The notes under the pieces are model-generated. The model was not told the origin of the DNA. It made no database searches and worked only from the letters and a program-made list of their open reading frames with translations. The position numbers and the translations under genes were made by a program. From CAYTEO01 sp964436825 (GTDB lineage Bacteria; Krumholzibacteriota; Krumholzibacteriia; LZORAL124-64-63), in the NCBI GenBank assembly GCA_964436825.1, contig CAYTEO010000002.1, positions 1 to 64,000 of the forward strand: DNA of 64,000 bases. The letters are read 5' to 3'. The stretch's first letter is position 1, and every line of letters begins with the position of its first letter. Shown here piece by piece: positions 1-9,308 of the stretch.

Positions 1-1
1 G

Positions 2-2569
2 CCGGGGACGGCCCTGGTCACCGCCTGGCCGCTGCTGCCGGTGCCGGCCGGCGGGGGATCCCGCCGGGCGGCATGGCTGCTCCTGCTGGCGCTGGCCGCG
101 GCGGTCGTGGGAGCGGGACGGGCCGGCGAGCTGGCGCGCTGCCGGCGGGCCCTCGCGCCCCGTCCGTGGGAGCCGTCGCGCGAGGTCGTCTGGCGAGGCC
201 CCGTCTCTGTGCGGACGACCGGTTGGGCGCGGCGCCGCGGCGGGACCTGGACGGCCCCTGCCGTCGTCCTGGCGGCGGGACGGGCAGAGGCGTCGTCGGC
301 AGCAGGCGGGGCGGCCGACCCGGGTGAGGTCGAGTCGCGGCCGGTTCCCCGGCCGGGCGCGGGACTGCTGCTCCGAGGCCGGGGGGAGCCCCCGCCGCCG
401 GGCCAGCGGCTGGCGGGACTGCTGGAGGTCCGCTGGCCCGCCCGCGCACGGGGACCGGGCGGGTTCGACAGGGGACGCTACCTGCTGGGCCGGGGACTGC
501 GGCTCGAAGGGAGGCTCGTCGCGGACCTGGTCCGGCCAAGGCGTCCGGATCTTCTCGAGCAGGTGTGCGGGTCCCTGCTGGTCCCGCTGCGCAGGCGGTT
601 GCTGGAACGGATCGACCACCTGTGGCCACCGCGGGAAGCCGCCCTGCTGGCCGGTGTCCTGCTGGCGATCCGCGACGGCGGCGGGCCGGACCGCGCCGGC
701 TGGATCGACCTGGGCCTGGGACACCTGTTCGCCGTCAGCGGTCTCCACGTCGGCCTGCTGTCGGGACTGCTGCTGGTGCTGCTGCGACCCCTGGTCCCGG
801 CGCCGGGACGCCAGCTGCCGCTGGTGGCTTGCGTGCTGGCCGTCTACCTGCTGCTGACCGGGCTGGCGCCCTCGACGGTCCGGGCCGTGGGGCTGGTCCT
901 GCTGGCGCTGCTGGCCCGGGCGACCGGCCGCCGGTCGGATCCGTTGCGTTCCCTGGGATTGCTGCTCTGGCTCGCCTGGTGTCGTCGTCCCGGGGCGCTG
1001 CTCGACGCCGGGCTGCAGCTCTCCTTCCTGGCCGTCGCGGGGATCGTCCTCGCCCTGCGCCTGGCGGCGGCGTTGCTCGGCAGGGCGCCCGCCTGGTGCC
1101 GACGCCCCGTCGAGGCGACGGCCGTGGCCCTGGGGGCCCAGTGGGGGACCCTGCCGGTGACCGCCGGCGCGTTCGGCTGGTTGTTCGCCGGCTCGCCCCT
1201 GCTGAACATGGTCGCCGTGCCGATCTTCGGGGCGGCGGTCTGGGCCGCGGCCCTGGCCCTGCTGTCGTCGGCGCCCGCGCTGTTGCCGCTGCCCGGGGTC
1301 ATCGCACGGCCGCTGCTGGCCTGCGGCAGATCCCTGGCCGCCTGGTGCTGGCTCCTGCTGCGCCTGCTGGCAGCCGGCGTGGCCGGCGTCCACCACGCGG
1401 CCGCGGGCTGGATCCGGCCGCTGCCGGGGTGGGGAGCGGTCCGGTGGGCGGCCTTCGCGGGCACGACCGTCGCACTGGCCGCCCTGGGTCGCCGCCTCGC
1501 CGGGGCCGGTCCGGTTCGGCGGACCGCGGCCCTGGTGGCCTCCGCGGGGGCGGTCCTGCTGGTCGTGTCCTGGTTCGCCAGGCCTCCCCGTCCGGGGGGA
1601 ATGACCGTCCTGCAGCTCGAGGTCGGCCAGGGGGATGCGGCGGCGATGCGGTTCCCGGACGGGAGCCTCGTGCTGGTCGATCTCGGTCCGCCGGGCCGGC
1701 ACGTTCCGCCGCTGGCCGCCGCCCTGGACGGGTGGCTGCGCCGCCAGGGGAGGCGCGAGCTGGCTGGTGTCGTCCTGACCCACGACCACGCCGACCATGT
1801 CGGGGCGGCGGCGTGGCTCGCCTCCCGTTACCGCGTCGCCCGGTGGTGGGTGGGGGGACGCTGCGCGGCCGACACGGCGCTGCGGCGGATCATGGGCGAC
1901 GCTGCGGTCCGGCTCCCCGTGCCGGGGGAGCTGCTCCACGCCGCCGGCGGCTGGACACTCGCCTGTGTCGCCTGCGACACGTCCCTGGACAGCGAGAACG
2001 ACCGCTCCCTGGTGACGCTCCTGTACGGCCCTAGCGGGGCCGGAGGGCTGTGGACCGGCGACCTGGAGCGCGACGCCGAGGCGTCGTTGGCTGCCCGGGC
2101 CCGTCCCGTCCAGGTCCTCAAGGCGGGTCACCACGGCAGCCGGACCTCGAGCGGTCCGAAGCTGCTGGCCCGCTGGCGGCCGCGGCTGGTCGTCATCGGG
2201 GTCGGGACCGCCAGCCGGCACGGACACCCCAGCCACGGACCGTTCGTCGTGGCACGGGAGACGGTGCCGCTGCTGCGGACCGACCTGGACGGCACGATCG
2301 TCCTGCGCTGGGACCGTCGCGGACGCCTCCGGTGGCGGGGCAGACGCCGGCAGGGGACGGTCGCGCCGCCCGGTCGTACCGGGGACGACACAGGGTGTCT
2401 TGACAGGTCGGCGGGTCGGCTCTATCGTCCCGGCGTCGCGCCCCCGTCCGGGGGACCAACGACCCCTCCAGCCCCGCGGGAGGACCATGCCCGCCCTGCT
2501 CACGACGACCGATCTCGGTCTGCGGCCCGATCGCCGCGGCAAGGTACGCGAGATCTTCGACCTGGGTGA
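2..2569 (+). CDS. comEC: ComEC/Rec2-family DNA-uptake channel, 5' truncated
   Basis: Inner-membrane channel thought to carry single-stranded DNA into the cytoplasm during natural transformation. The frame is open to the left edge and the first visible residues are hydrophobic, so the N-terminus lies outside the window; GTG 41 is unlikely to be the start. A soluble domain with a GGFDRGRYLLGRGL-like stretch is followed by the multi-helix competence domain (LFAVSGLHVGLLSG near base 730) and a C-terminal metallo-beta-lactamase domain with THDHADHVGA (bases 1778-1807) and KAGHHGSRTSSG (near 2120). The family normally ends soon after GTIVLRWDRRGR (near 2320). Here the frame runs on about 80 residues, across the predicted purC promoter and 83 bases into purC. 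The tail is arginine/proline-rich and probably not functional. Identity is secure; the tail is odd. Confidence 0.92.
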   Translation, partial: PGTALVTAWPLLPVPAGGGSRRAAWLLLLALAAAVVGAGRAGELARCRRALAPRPWEPSREVVWRGPVSVRTTGWARRRGGTWTAPAVVLAAGRAEASSAAGGAADPGEVESRPVPRPGAGLLLRGRGEPPPPGQRLAGLLEVRWPARARGPGGFDRGRYLLGRGLRLEGRLVADLVRPRRPDLLEQVCGSLLVPLRRRLLERIDHLWPPREAALLAGVLLAIRDGGGPDRAGWIDLGLGHLFAVSGLHVGLLSGLLLVLLRPLVPAPGRQLPLVACVLAVYLLLTGLAPSTVRAVGLVLLALLARATGRRSDPLRSLGLLLWLAWCRRPGALLDAGLQLSFLAVAGIVLALRLAAALLGRAPAWCRRPVEATAVALGAQWGTLPVTAGAFGWLFAGSPLLNMVAVPIFGAAVWAAALALLSSAPALLPLPGVIARPLLACGRSLAAWCWLLLRLLAAGVAGVHHAAAGWIRPLPGWGAVRWAAFAGTTVALAALGRRLAGAGPVRRTAALVASAGAVLLVVSWFARPPRPGGMTVLQLEVGQGDAAAMRFPDGSLVLVDLGPPGRHVPPLAAALDGWLRRQGRRELAGVVLTHDHADHVGAAAWLASRYRVARWWVGGRCAADTALRRIMGDAAVRLPVPGELLHAAGGWTLACVACDTSLDSENDRSLVTLLYGPSGAGGLWTGDLERDAEASLAARARPVQVLKAGHHGSRTSSGPKLLARWRPRLVVIGVGTASRHGHPSHGPFVVARETVPLLRTDLDGTIVLRWDRRGRLRWRGRRRQGTVAPPGRTGDDTGCLDRSAGRLYRPGVAPPSGGPTTPPAPREDHARPAHDDRSRSAARSPRQGTRDLRPG
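2400..2428 (+). promoter_or_regulatory. Predicted sigma70-type promoter for purC-purH-guaA
   Basis: A perfect TTGACA (2400-2405), a 17-base spacer and TATCGT (2423-2428) lie inside the 3' end of comEC. Initiation near 2435 would give a leader of about 50 bases before the purC ATG. The same TATCGT -10 box recurs before mutL and the DUF4870-like gene. Confidence 0.6.
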
Positions 2570-3392
2570 CCAGCTGCTGATCGTCGCCACCGACCGCATC
2601 TCCGCCTACGACGTGGTCATGGACCAGCCCGTGCCGGGGCGTGGTGTCGTACTGTCAGTCATGACAGTCGGTTGGCTGGACAGGTTCAAGGATGTCCCGA
2701 ACCATCTGGTCACCGCCGAACCGGCCCTCTTCCCGGCCCCGTTCAGCGACCACGTCGAGGTGCTGGGCGGCCGCAGCATGCTGGTCCGCAAGGCCGAGCC
2801 GCTGCCGGTCGAATGCATCGCCCGCGGCTACCTGTCCGGATCGGCCTGGCGGGAGTACGAGAGGACGGGGCAGGTGGCCGGCCACCGGCTGCCGCCCGGC
2901 CTGCAGCGCTCGCAGCAGCTCCCGGAGCCGCTGTTCACCCCCTCGACGAAGGAGGAGTCCGGGCACGACCGGAACATCACCTACGACGAACTGGAGGAGA
3001 TCGTCGGTGGCGAGATGGCGGCCCGCCTGCGCGACCTGACCCTCGACCTGTACCGGCGCGGCGCCGCCTGGGCGGCGGCCTGCGGCGTCCTGGTGGCCGA
3101 CACCAAGTTCGAGTTCGGCCTGGTCGACGGCGAGCTGACCCTCATCGACGAGGTCCTCACCCCGGATTCCAGCCGGTTCTGGCCGGCGGAGAGCCACCGG
3201 CCGGGAGTGGAGCCCGAGAGCTGGGACAAGCAGATCCTGCGCAACCACCTGGAGACGCTGGACTGGAACAAGGAGCCGCCGCCGCCCCGTCTGCCCGAGG
3301 AGATCCTGGCGCGGACGGCCGAGCGGTACCGCGAGGTCCTGCGGATCCTGTTCCCCGAGGAGGCGCGACGATGGTCGACGGCCCTGTTCTGA
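2487..3392 (+). CDS. purC: Phosphoribosylaminoimidazole-succinocarboxamide synthase (SAICAR synthase)
   Basis: ATP-dependent joining of aspartate to CAIR in de novo purine synthesis. The 301-residue protein shows the family's N-terminal KVREIFDLGD and TDRISAYDVVM segments (about residues 16-45), ARGYLSGSAWREY (about 112-124), STKEESGHDRNITYDE (about 154-169) and DTKFEFG (about 204-210). The length fits the longer, yeast-like form of the enzyme. ATG 2487 is chosen because GGGAGGA (2478-2484) lies just upstream and the product starts at the usual distance before the first motif. The frame is open back to 2400, but that part holds the promoter. It overlaps purH by 22 bases, so the two are probably translationally coupled. 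Confidence 0.97.
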   Translation: MPALLTTTDLGLRPDRRGKVREIFDLGDQLLIVATDRISAYDVVMDQPVPGRGVVLSVMTVGWLDRFKDVPNHLVTAEPALFPAPFSDHVEVLGGRSMLVRKAEPLPVECIARGYLSGSAWREYERTGQVAGHRLPPGLQRSQQLPEPLFTPSTKEESGHDRNITYDELEEIVGGEMAARLRDLTLDLYRRGAAWAAACGVLVADTKFEFGLVDGELTLIDEVLTPDSSRFWPAESHRPGVEPESWDKQILRNHLETLDWNKEPPPPRLPEEILARTAERYREVLRILFPEEARRWSTALF

Positions 3393-4924
3393 ACCGCCCC
3401 CGCCGGGCTCTGCTGAGCGTCACCGACAAGTCGGGCCTGGCCGAGTTCGCCTCCGGGCTGGCGGGGCTGGGCTACGAGCTGTTGGCCAGCGGCGGGACCG
3501 CCGCCCACCTGCGACGGGCGGGCCTGGAGGTGCGTGACGTCAGCGATGCGACCGGGTTCCCGGAGATCTTCGGCGGACGGGTCAAGACCCTGCACCCTGT
3601 CGTCTTCGGCGGGATCCTGGCGCCGGACGAGGCCTCCCTGGCCGCGGTGCAGGAGACCGGCGTGCTGCCCGTCGACATGGTCGTCGTCAACCTCTACCGC
3701 TTCGCCGAGACGGTCCGCGCCGGCGGGACGGACGCCGAGATCGTCGAGAGGATCGACATCGGCGGCCCGTCGCTGCTGCGGGCGGCGGCCAAGAACCACG
3801 CCCGGGTCTGCGTCGTCCCCGACCCGTCCCGGTACGGGGAGGTCCTGGAGGCCTGCCGCGCCCACGGCGGCTTTCCGCCGCCGGAACTGCGCCGCGAGCT
3901 GGCGGCAGCGGCCTTCGCCCTGACCCGCGACTACGACACGGCCATCGCCGCCTGGTTCGCGGGCGGGACGGACGCCGGGGACGTCGCCACGATCACCGTT
4001 CCGCTGCGCTACGGCGAGAACCCCCACCAGGCGGCGGAACTGTGCCTGCCGTCCGCCGCCGCCGAAGACCCGCTGGACGGGATGGGCCTGCGCCAGAGCG
4101 GCGGCAAGCAGCTCTCCTACAACAATGTCGTCGACGTCGTCGCCGCCCTGAAGCTCGTCGACGACCTGCCCGAGCCGGCCTGCGCCGCCATCAAGCACAC
4201 GAACCCGTGCGGGGCCGGCGTCGGCGAGACGCCCGCGGCGGCCCTGGAGATGGCCCTGCGTGCCGATCCCGAGGCGGCCTTCGGGGGGATCTTCGCCTTC
4301 AACGCGCCGGTCGACGAGGCTGTCGTCGAGACCCTGCGGCGCCGCTTCTGCGAGGTCGTCGTGGCCCCGGCGTTCAGCGGGCCGGCCCTGCGGACGCTGC
4401 AGAGGAAGAAGAACCTGCGCGTGCTGACCTGGGACCGCGCCCGGTTCCGGGAGGTGACCCGCGGGCAGCAGCGGCACTTCGGCCGCGTCGTCCTGCGCCA
4501 GGAGGAGGATGCCGGTTTCCCCGAGCTGGAGACGGCACGGGTCGTCGCCGGCCCGGAGCCGACGGCAGCCCAGCGTGCCGCCCTGGAGCTGGCCTGGCGC
4601 TGCTGCAAGCACGTCAAGAGCAACGCCGTCGTCATCGGTGACGGTGCCGGCCTGCTGGGAGTGGGGGCGGGGCAGATGAGCCGCGTCGACGCGGTCCGGC
4701 TGGCCATCGACAAGGCGCGGCGGCGCGGACTGGAGCTGGCCGGCAGCGTCGCCGCCTCGGACGCCTTCTTCCCGTTCCCGGACAGCCTGCAGCTGCTCCA
4801 CGCCGCGGGTGTCGCCGCCGTCGTCGCCCCGTGCGGATCGATCCGTGACGAGGAGGTCGCCGCCGCCGCGCGGGAGCTGGGTCTGATCCTCGTCCACGTC
4901 GACCGTCGCCACTTCCGCCACTGA
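3371..4924 (+). CDS. purH: Bifunctional AICAR transformylase / IMP cyclohydrolase
   Basis: Catalyses the last two steps to IMP: formyl transfer from 10-formyl-THF to AICAR, then ring closure. The 517-residue protein has the N-terminal MGS-like cyclohydrolase domain (SVTDKSGL near residue 15, ASGGTA near 39, GGRVKTLHP near 66) and the C-terminal transformylase domain with RYGENPHQ (about 215-222), QLSYNN and the catalytic KHTNPCGAG stretch (about 275-283). ATG 3371 inside the end of purC has a strong GAGGAGG (3357-3363) at 7 bases and begins at the normal family position; longer upstream readings in the same frame are only the shadow of purC. It sits in the purC-purH-guaA operon, giving IMP and then GMP. 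Confidence 0.97.
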   Translation: MVDGPVLNRPRRALLSVTDKSGLAEFASGLAGLGYELLASGGTAAHLRRAGLEVRDVSDATGFPEIFGGRVKTLHPVVFGGILAPDEASLAAVQETGVLPVDMVVVNLYRFAETVRAGGTDAEIVERIDIGGPSLLRAAAKNHARVCVVPDPSRYGEVLEACRAHGGFPPPELRRELAAAAFALTRDYDTAIAAWFAGGTDAGDVATITVPLRYGENPHQAAELCLPSAAAEDPLDGMGLRQSGGKQLSYNNVVDVVAALKLVDDLPEPACAAIKHTNPCGAGVGETPAAALEMALRADPEAAFGGIFAFNAPVDEAVVETLRRRFCEVVVAPAFSGPALRTLQRKKNLRVLTWDRARFREVTRGQQRHFGRVVLRQEEDAGFPELETARVVAGPEPTAAQRAALELAWRCCKHVKSNAVVIGDGAGLLGVGAGQMSRVDAVRLAIDKARRRGLELAGSVAASDAFFPFPDSLQLLHAAGVAAVVAPCGSIRDEEVAAAARELGLILVHVDRRHFRH

Positions 4925-4945
4925 TTCCGCAGCGAGAGGACCGGG

Positions 4946-6499
4946 ATGCCGACACCTGACGCCTCGCCCCGCCAGATCGCCGTCGTCGACTTCGGGTCGC
5001 AGTACACGCAGCTGATCGTCCGCGCCCTGCGGGAGCTGGAGGTCTACAGCGAGATCGTGCCCAGCGACCGCCAGCGGGAACTGGTCGGGCGCGACGACGT
5101 GGCGGGGATCGTCCTGTCCGGCGGGCCCGCCTCGGTGACCGACCCCGGCGCGCCGGACCTGGCGCCCGAGCTGCTGGCGCAGGGGGTGCCGCTGCTGGGG
5201 ATCTGCTACGGGATGCAGCTGCTCTGCGCCCGCCTGGGCGGCCGGCTGGAGAGCGCCGTCGACCGCGAGTACGGCCCGGCGGTCGTCGAGCAGCTGGTCG
5301 ACTCGCCCCTGTTCGCGGACACCCCGTCGCGGCAGCGCGTCTGGATGAGCCACGGCGACCGGGTCCTGGAACTGCCGCCGGGCTTCGTGGCCCTGGCCCG
5401 CTCGGAGACGATCCCCTTCGCGGCGGCCGGCGATCCCGGACGCGGGATCTACACCCTCCAGTTCCATCCCGAGGTGGCCCACACCGAGCACGGCCTGCGC
5501 CTGCTGGAGAACTTCGCCAGGCGGATCTGTGCCCTGCGGGAGCGGTGGACGGCCGCCTCGTTCGTCGAGCGCAGCATCGGCGAGATCCGCCGGACCGTCG
5601 GTGACGCCCACGTGCTGTGCGGCGTCTCCGGCGGCGTCGACTCGACCGTCGTGGCGACCCTCGTCGACCGGGCCGTCGGCGACCGGCTCCACGCCGTCTT
5701 CGTCGACACGGGACTGCTGCGCGACGGCGAGGCCGACGAGGTCGAGCGGGAGCTGAACAAGGTCCTCCACCGCCCCCTCCAGCGGGTCGACGCGGGGGGG
5801 ATCTTCCTCGACCGGCTGCGCGGGATCACCGACCCGGAGCGGAAGCGCCGGATCATCGGCAACACCTTCATCGAGGTCTTCCGCGACGCCACGCGGCAGT
5901 CGGGTCCGTTCCGCTTCCTGGCCCAGGGGACCCTCTATCCCGACCGGATCGAGTCCATGTCGACGGGCGGACCGTCCCACGTCATCAAGACCCACCACAA
6001 CGTCGGCGGCCTGCCGGCCGAGCTGGGCTACGAGCTGCTCGAGCCGCTGCGCGACCTGTTCAAGGACGAGGTCCGGGCCGTCGGCCGCTCCCTGGGGCTG
6101 CCGCCGCACCTGCTGGGGCGCCATCCCTTCCCCGGCCCCGGCCTGGCCGTGCGGATCCTGGGGGAGGTGACCCCGGAAAGGGTTCGACTTCTGCAGCGGG
6201 CCGACCGTATCTTCATCGACGAGCTGCGCGCCGGCGGCCAGTACGATGCGATCTGGCAGGCGGGCGCCGTCCTGCTGCCCGTCAGGTCGGTGGGCGTCAT
6301 GGGGGACCAGCGGACCTACGAGACGACGGTCGCCCTGCGGGCGGTCACCAGCCGGGACGGGATGACCGCCGACTGGGCCCGCATCCCCGCCGAGATCCTG
6401 GCGCGTGTCAGCAACCGCATCATCAACGAGGTTCCCGGGATCAACCGTGTCGTCTATGACATCAGCAGCAAGCCGCCCAGCACGATCGAGTGGGAGTGA
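4946..6499 (+). CDS. guaA: GMP synthase (glutamine-hydrolysing)
   Basis: Converts XMP to GMP with glutamine as nitrogen donor. The 517-residue protein carries a class I glutamine amidotransferase domain with nucleophile Cys87 in GICYGMQ and His174/Glu176 in FHPEV, then the ATP-pyrophosphatase P-loop SGGVDS (228-233) and the C-terminal dimerisation domain ending in SKPPSTIEWE, the usual GuaA terminus. ATG 4946 follows GAGAGGA (4934-4940). Only 21 bases separate it from purH, so it is the third gene of the purine operon. The start of the following secreted protease overlaps its 3' end. Confidence 0.98.
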   Translation: MPTPDASPRQIAVVDFGSQYTQLIVRALRELEVYSEIVPSDRQRELVGRDDVAGIVLSGGPASVTDPGAPDLAPELLAQGVPLLGICYGMQLLCARLGGRLESAVDREYGPAVVEQLVDSPLFADTPSRQRVWMSHGDRVLELPPGFVALARSETIPFAAAGDPGRGIYTLQFHPEVAHTEHGLRLLENFARRICALRERWTAASFVERSIGEIRRTVGDAHVLCGVSGGVDSTVVATLVDRAVGDRLHAVFVDTGLLRDGEADEVERELNKVLHRPLQRVDAGGIFLDRLRGITDPERKRRIIGNTFIEVFRDATRQSGPFRFLAQGTLYPDRIESMSTGGPSHVIKTHHNVGGLPAELGYELLEPLRDLFKDEVRAVGRSLGLPPHLLGRHPFPGPGLAVRILGEVTPERVRLLQRADRIFIDELRAGGQYDAIWQAGAVLLPVRSVGVMGDQRTYETTVALRAVTSRDGMTADWARIPAEILARVSNRIINEVPGINRVVYDISSKPPSTIEWE

Positions 6500-9308
6500 G
6501 TCCGGCCGCAGGTCGGTGTGGCTGGCGCTGCTGGTGGTGCTGCTGGCGGCCCATGTCCCGGTCGTCGCCGCCGACGGGGAGGGGACGCTCCAGCAGTGGC
6601 GCCGCCACCGTCGGGAGGTCATCCGCCGGGCGTCCCTGGCCGTCAAGGACGCGGAGAGCCGGGTGACCTTCGGTCTGCTGGTCATCCCGGTCGATTTCGC
6701 AGACGCCCGCTTCGCCGATCCCGACGCCGCGCTCGCCGATCTGGCGCAGAGGCTCGCCGGCGACCGGGAGCAGACCTTGCGCGGCTATTTCGCGATCGCC
6801 TCGGGCGGGCGGCTCGACCTGCGGCCGGTCCTGGCGCCGCTGGTCCATCTCCCGGGCGAGAGGCGCGACTACTCGGACCGGGATCTCAACGGCTATTTCC
6901 GCACCCGCGCCCTGGCCCGCGAGGCGATCACCGGCGCCATCGCCGCCGGGGTGGACCTGCGGCTGGCCGACGCCGACGGTCCCGACGGGGTCGCCGGCAC
7001 CCTCGACGACGACGGCGACGTCGACGGGATCCTCGTCCTCCACGCGGCGCCGGGGATCGAGAACGAGCCGCAGACAGGCTGGATCCAGCCGTTGCAGTAC
7101 TTCCTGGAAGAACCGATCGTCCAGCACGGGATCACCGCCTCGGTCTACGCCGTCGCCGCCGCCCGGGACGGGATCGGGATCTGGGCCCACGAGACCGGTC
7201 ACCTGCTCGGCCTGGAGGACCGTTACGACCCCTTCCTGCCTGCCTCCGGCGGGGACGCCGCGGGGCGGGGCGGTCTGGGGATCTTCAGCCTGATGGCCGC
7301 CGGTGCCGTGGGGATCGGGGGCGGCGAGCGCCCCGCCCTGCCCGACGCCTACAGCGCCCTGCAGCTCGGCTGGGTCGAGGTCCGCGACCTGGTGGTCGCC
7401 GTCCCCCTGTCCCTGGACCTGCCGCCGGTCACCGACGGCCGGGTCGTCTGGCGCCTGCGCTGTCCGGACCGGCCGGCCGAGGAGTACTTCCTGCTGGAGG
7501 TCAGGGGCGGTGCGGGGAGCGGTCCCTACGATGCCGCCGTCCCCCGGGGCCAGCTCGTGGTCACCCATGTCGACGAGACGGTCCCCGAGATGGACCAGAG
7601 CAGCAGCGATCCGGCGACCAGGCACCTGCGCGTCGCGCTGGTCGAGGCCGACGGCGACGGGGCCCTTGCCGCCGGGCTGGATCCCGGGAGCGAGAGGGAC
7701 GTCTTCCCTGGCCTGTTCGCCAGGTCGGAGTGGGGGCCGGCGACCGTTCCCGGCAGCGACGGCTACACCGGGCCGACCGGGATTGCCCTGACGGGGATCA
7801 CCCCCGCCGGCGGCGACAGCGTCGCGGTCACCGTGCTGGCCCCGGGCCGGCTGCTGGACTGGACGGCCGACTTCGCGGAGACGGCGGCCGGAACGACGTT
7901 CGTCTTCACCGCCGTGGCCCGATCGCCCCTGAGCGCCGCACCCGACCTGGAGGTCGTCCCCCTGGGGGGGGCGGCCGCCTGGGGCCGTTTCGATACACCG
8001 GACGGGAGCATCCGGGTCGAGCTCGTCGCCGGGGCGGACGGCTGGCAGCTCCCGGAGCCGGTCCGCTGGCTCCCGGCGCCCGCCGTCCCGACCGGGGCGA
8101 CGACCCTCTTCTCCATCCGCCTGGTGCTGCCCGAGCTGGACACGCCGCAGACGTCCTTCTGGAACTGGATGTGGCGCGACGTCCCCGGCACCCTCTCCTT
8201 CGCCGACCAGGAGTGGTCGGAACGCTGGCAGCAGCTCCAGGAAGGGGAACCGGGGACCTCCTGGCAGCGCTGGCTCGTGCCCGCGGGCGCCGGTCTGCCC
8301 GCCGGGCCGCTGCTGGCCTGCACCGGCCCGGCCGCGGACGACGGCAGCGAGTGGCGCACGGCCCGCTACACCAACGGCACGGCCAGCAGGCTCGTCTCCT
8401 CGCCCCTGCGGGGAGCGGCACGGTGGCTCCGCCTGCTCCACTGGGTCGATGCCGACACGCTGCGCGGGGGAGCGGCGGGCGACGGGGCCGCCGTGCTCGT
8501 CGAGCTGGCGGGGGGAGAGGCGCGGGCGCTGGCCCCCGTCGACGGTTACCCCGGCCTGGTCGATCCCCGGGTCGGCGGTCCCCTGGGCGGGTTGCCGGCG
8601 TGGGTCGGTCCGGGGCCCCTGGACGCCGGTGGCGCGCCCCTGTGGCGCGAGGACATCCTGCAGCTGCCGGCTGCGGCCGACGGCTGGTGCCGCCTCCATC
8701 TCCTGCTGGCCAGCGACACCCTCTGGCGAGGACGCGGCTGGTTGATCCGGCGCCTGGAACTGGTGCCGGCCGGGACCATACCGCTGCGGCTGGAGAGGGA
8801 CCCGGACACGGGCCTGCTGACGGCGGACTGGCCGGCGGACCGGTCGCTGTCCTGGCGGCTGGAGGCCTCCACCGATGCCGGCCGCGAATGGACGGTCGTC
8901 GGCAGCGGTACCGGTCTGCCGGTCACCGTGGATCCCGGACGTGTCGTCCCTCAGGTGCCGGTGGACCGGGTCCTGCTGCGCCTGGTCGTCGAGGATCCCG
9001 AGGGCGGGATCGTCACCCCACCGCTGCCCGCGACGGAACTGCCGCCCGCGCGGGCGAACCTGCGCCTGGCGGCAGGCCCGCCCGGGCCCGCGGTCCGGTT
9101 CGTCGTCGAGAGCGACCTGCCGTCGCGGCTGGAACTGTTCGACCTGCGGGGCCGCCGCCTGCTGACCCGTTCCTTTCCCGCCGGCACCTATATCCACGTC
9201 TGGGACGGCAGCGGGGGGGGCGGGCGTCGCGCCGCCGCCGGTCTCTACCTGGGACGCCTGACCACCTCGACCGGGAGCGTGTCGTGCCGCTGCCTCCTGC
9301 TGCGCTGA
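6456..9308 (+). CDS. Secreted M6-type metalloprotease-like protein with FlgD-like C-terminal domain
   Basis: Probable exported zinc protease of 950 residues. A signal peptide core (WLALLVVLLAAHVPVVA, about residues 22-38) follows an Arg-Arg pair. The N-terminal half resembles the M6 (immune inhibitor A-like) domain: FGLLVIPVDFADARF, an LRGYFAIASGGRL stretch, a DDDGDVDGILVLHA segment, then WAHETGHLLGLEDRYDP with zinc motif His245-Glu246-His249. A large beta-rich middle follows. The last ~85 residues (LELFDLRGRRL, WDGSGGGGRRAAAGLYLGRL) look like the FlgD-like Ig domain that ends many secreted FCB-group proteins. The start is uncertain: ATG 6456 overlaps guaA and gives a positively charged n-region, whereas GTG 6516 begins right at the hydrophobic core; neither has a good ribosome site. 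The substrate cannot be read from sequence. Confidence 0.8.
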   Translation: MTSAASRPARSSGSESGRRSVWLALLVVLLAAHVPVVAADGEGTLQQWRRHRREVIRRASLAVKDAESRVTFGLLVIPVDFADARFADPDAALADLAQRLAGDREQTLRGYFAIASGGRLDLRPVLAPLVHLPGERRDYSDRDLNGYFRTRALAREAITGAIAAGVDLRLADADGPDGVAGTLDDDGDVDGILVLHAAPGIENEPQTGWIQPLQYFLEEPIVQHGITASVYAVAAARDGIGIWAHETGHLLGLEDRYDPFLPASGGDAAGRGGLGIFSLMAAGAVGIGGGERPALPDAYSALQLGWVEVRDLVVAVPLSLDLPPVTDGRVVWRLRCPDRPAEEYFLLEVRGGAGSGPYDAAVPRGQLVVTHVDETVPEMDQSSSDPATRHLRVALVEADGDGALAAGLDPGSERDVFPGLFARSEWGPATVPGSDGYTGPTGIALTGITPAGGDSVAVTVLAPGRLLDWTADFAETAAGTTFVFTAVARSPLSAAPDLEVVPLGGAAAWGRFDTPDGSIRVELVAGADGWQLPEPVRWLPAPAVPTGATTLFSIRLVLPELDTPQTSFWNWMWRDVPGTLSFADQEWSERWQQLQEGEPGTSWQRWLVPAGAGLPAGPLLACTGPAADDGSEWRTARYTNGTASRLVSSPLRGAARWLRLLHWVDADTLRGGAAGDGAAVLVELAGGEARALAPVDGYPGLVDPRVGGPLGGLPAWVGPGPLDAGGAPLWREDILQLPAAADGWCRLHLLLASDTLWRGRGWLIRRLELVPAGTIPLRLERDPDTGLLTADWPADRSLSWRLEASTDAGREWTVVGSGTGLPVTVDPGRVVPQVPVDRVLLRLVVEDPEGGIVTPPLPATELPPARANLRLAAGPPGPAVRFVVESDLPSRLELFDLRGRRLLTRSFPAGTYIHVWDGSGGGGRRAAAGLYLGRLTTSTGSVSCRCLLLR

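Noticed and set aside
2981..6685. 1234-codon open frame on the - strand opposite purC, purH and guaA
   Set aside because: Composition is Arg/Gly/Asp/Gln-rich with no domain motif, and it mirrors well-recognised genes on the + strand. High GC content suppresses stops in antisense frames.
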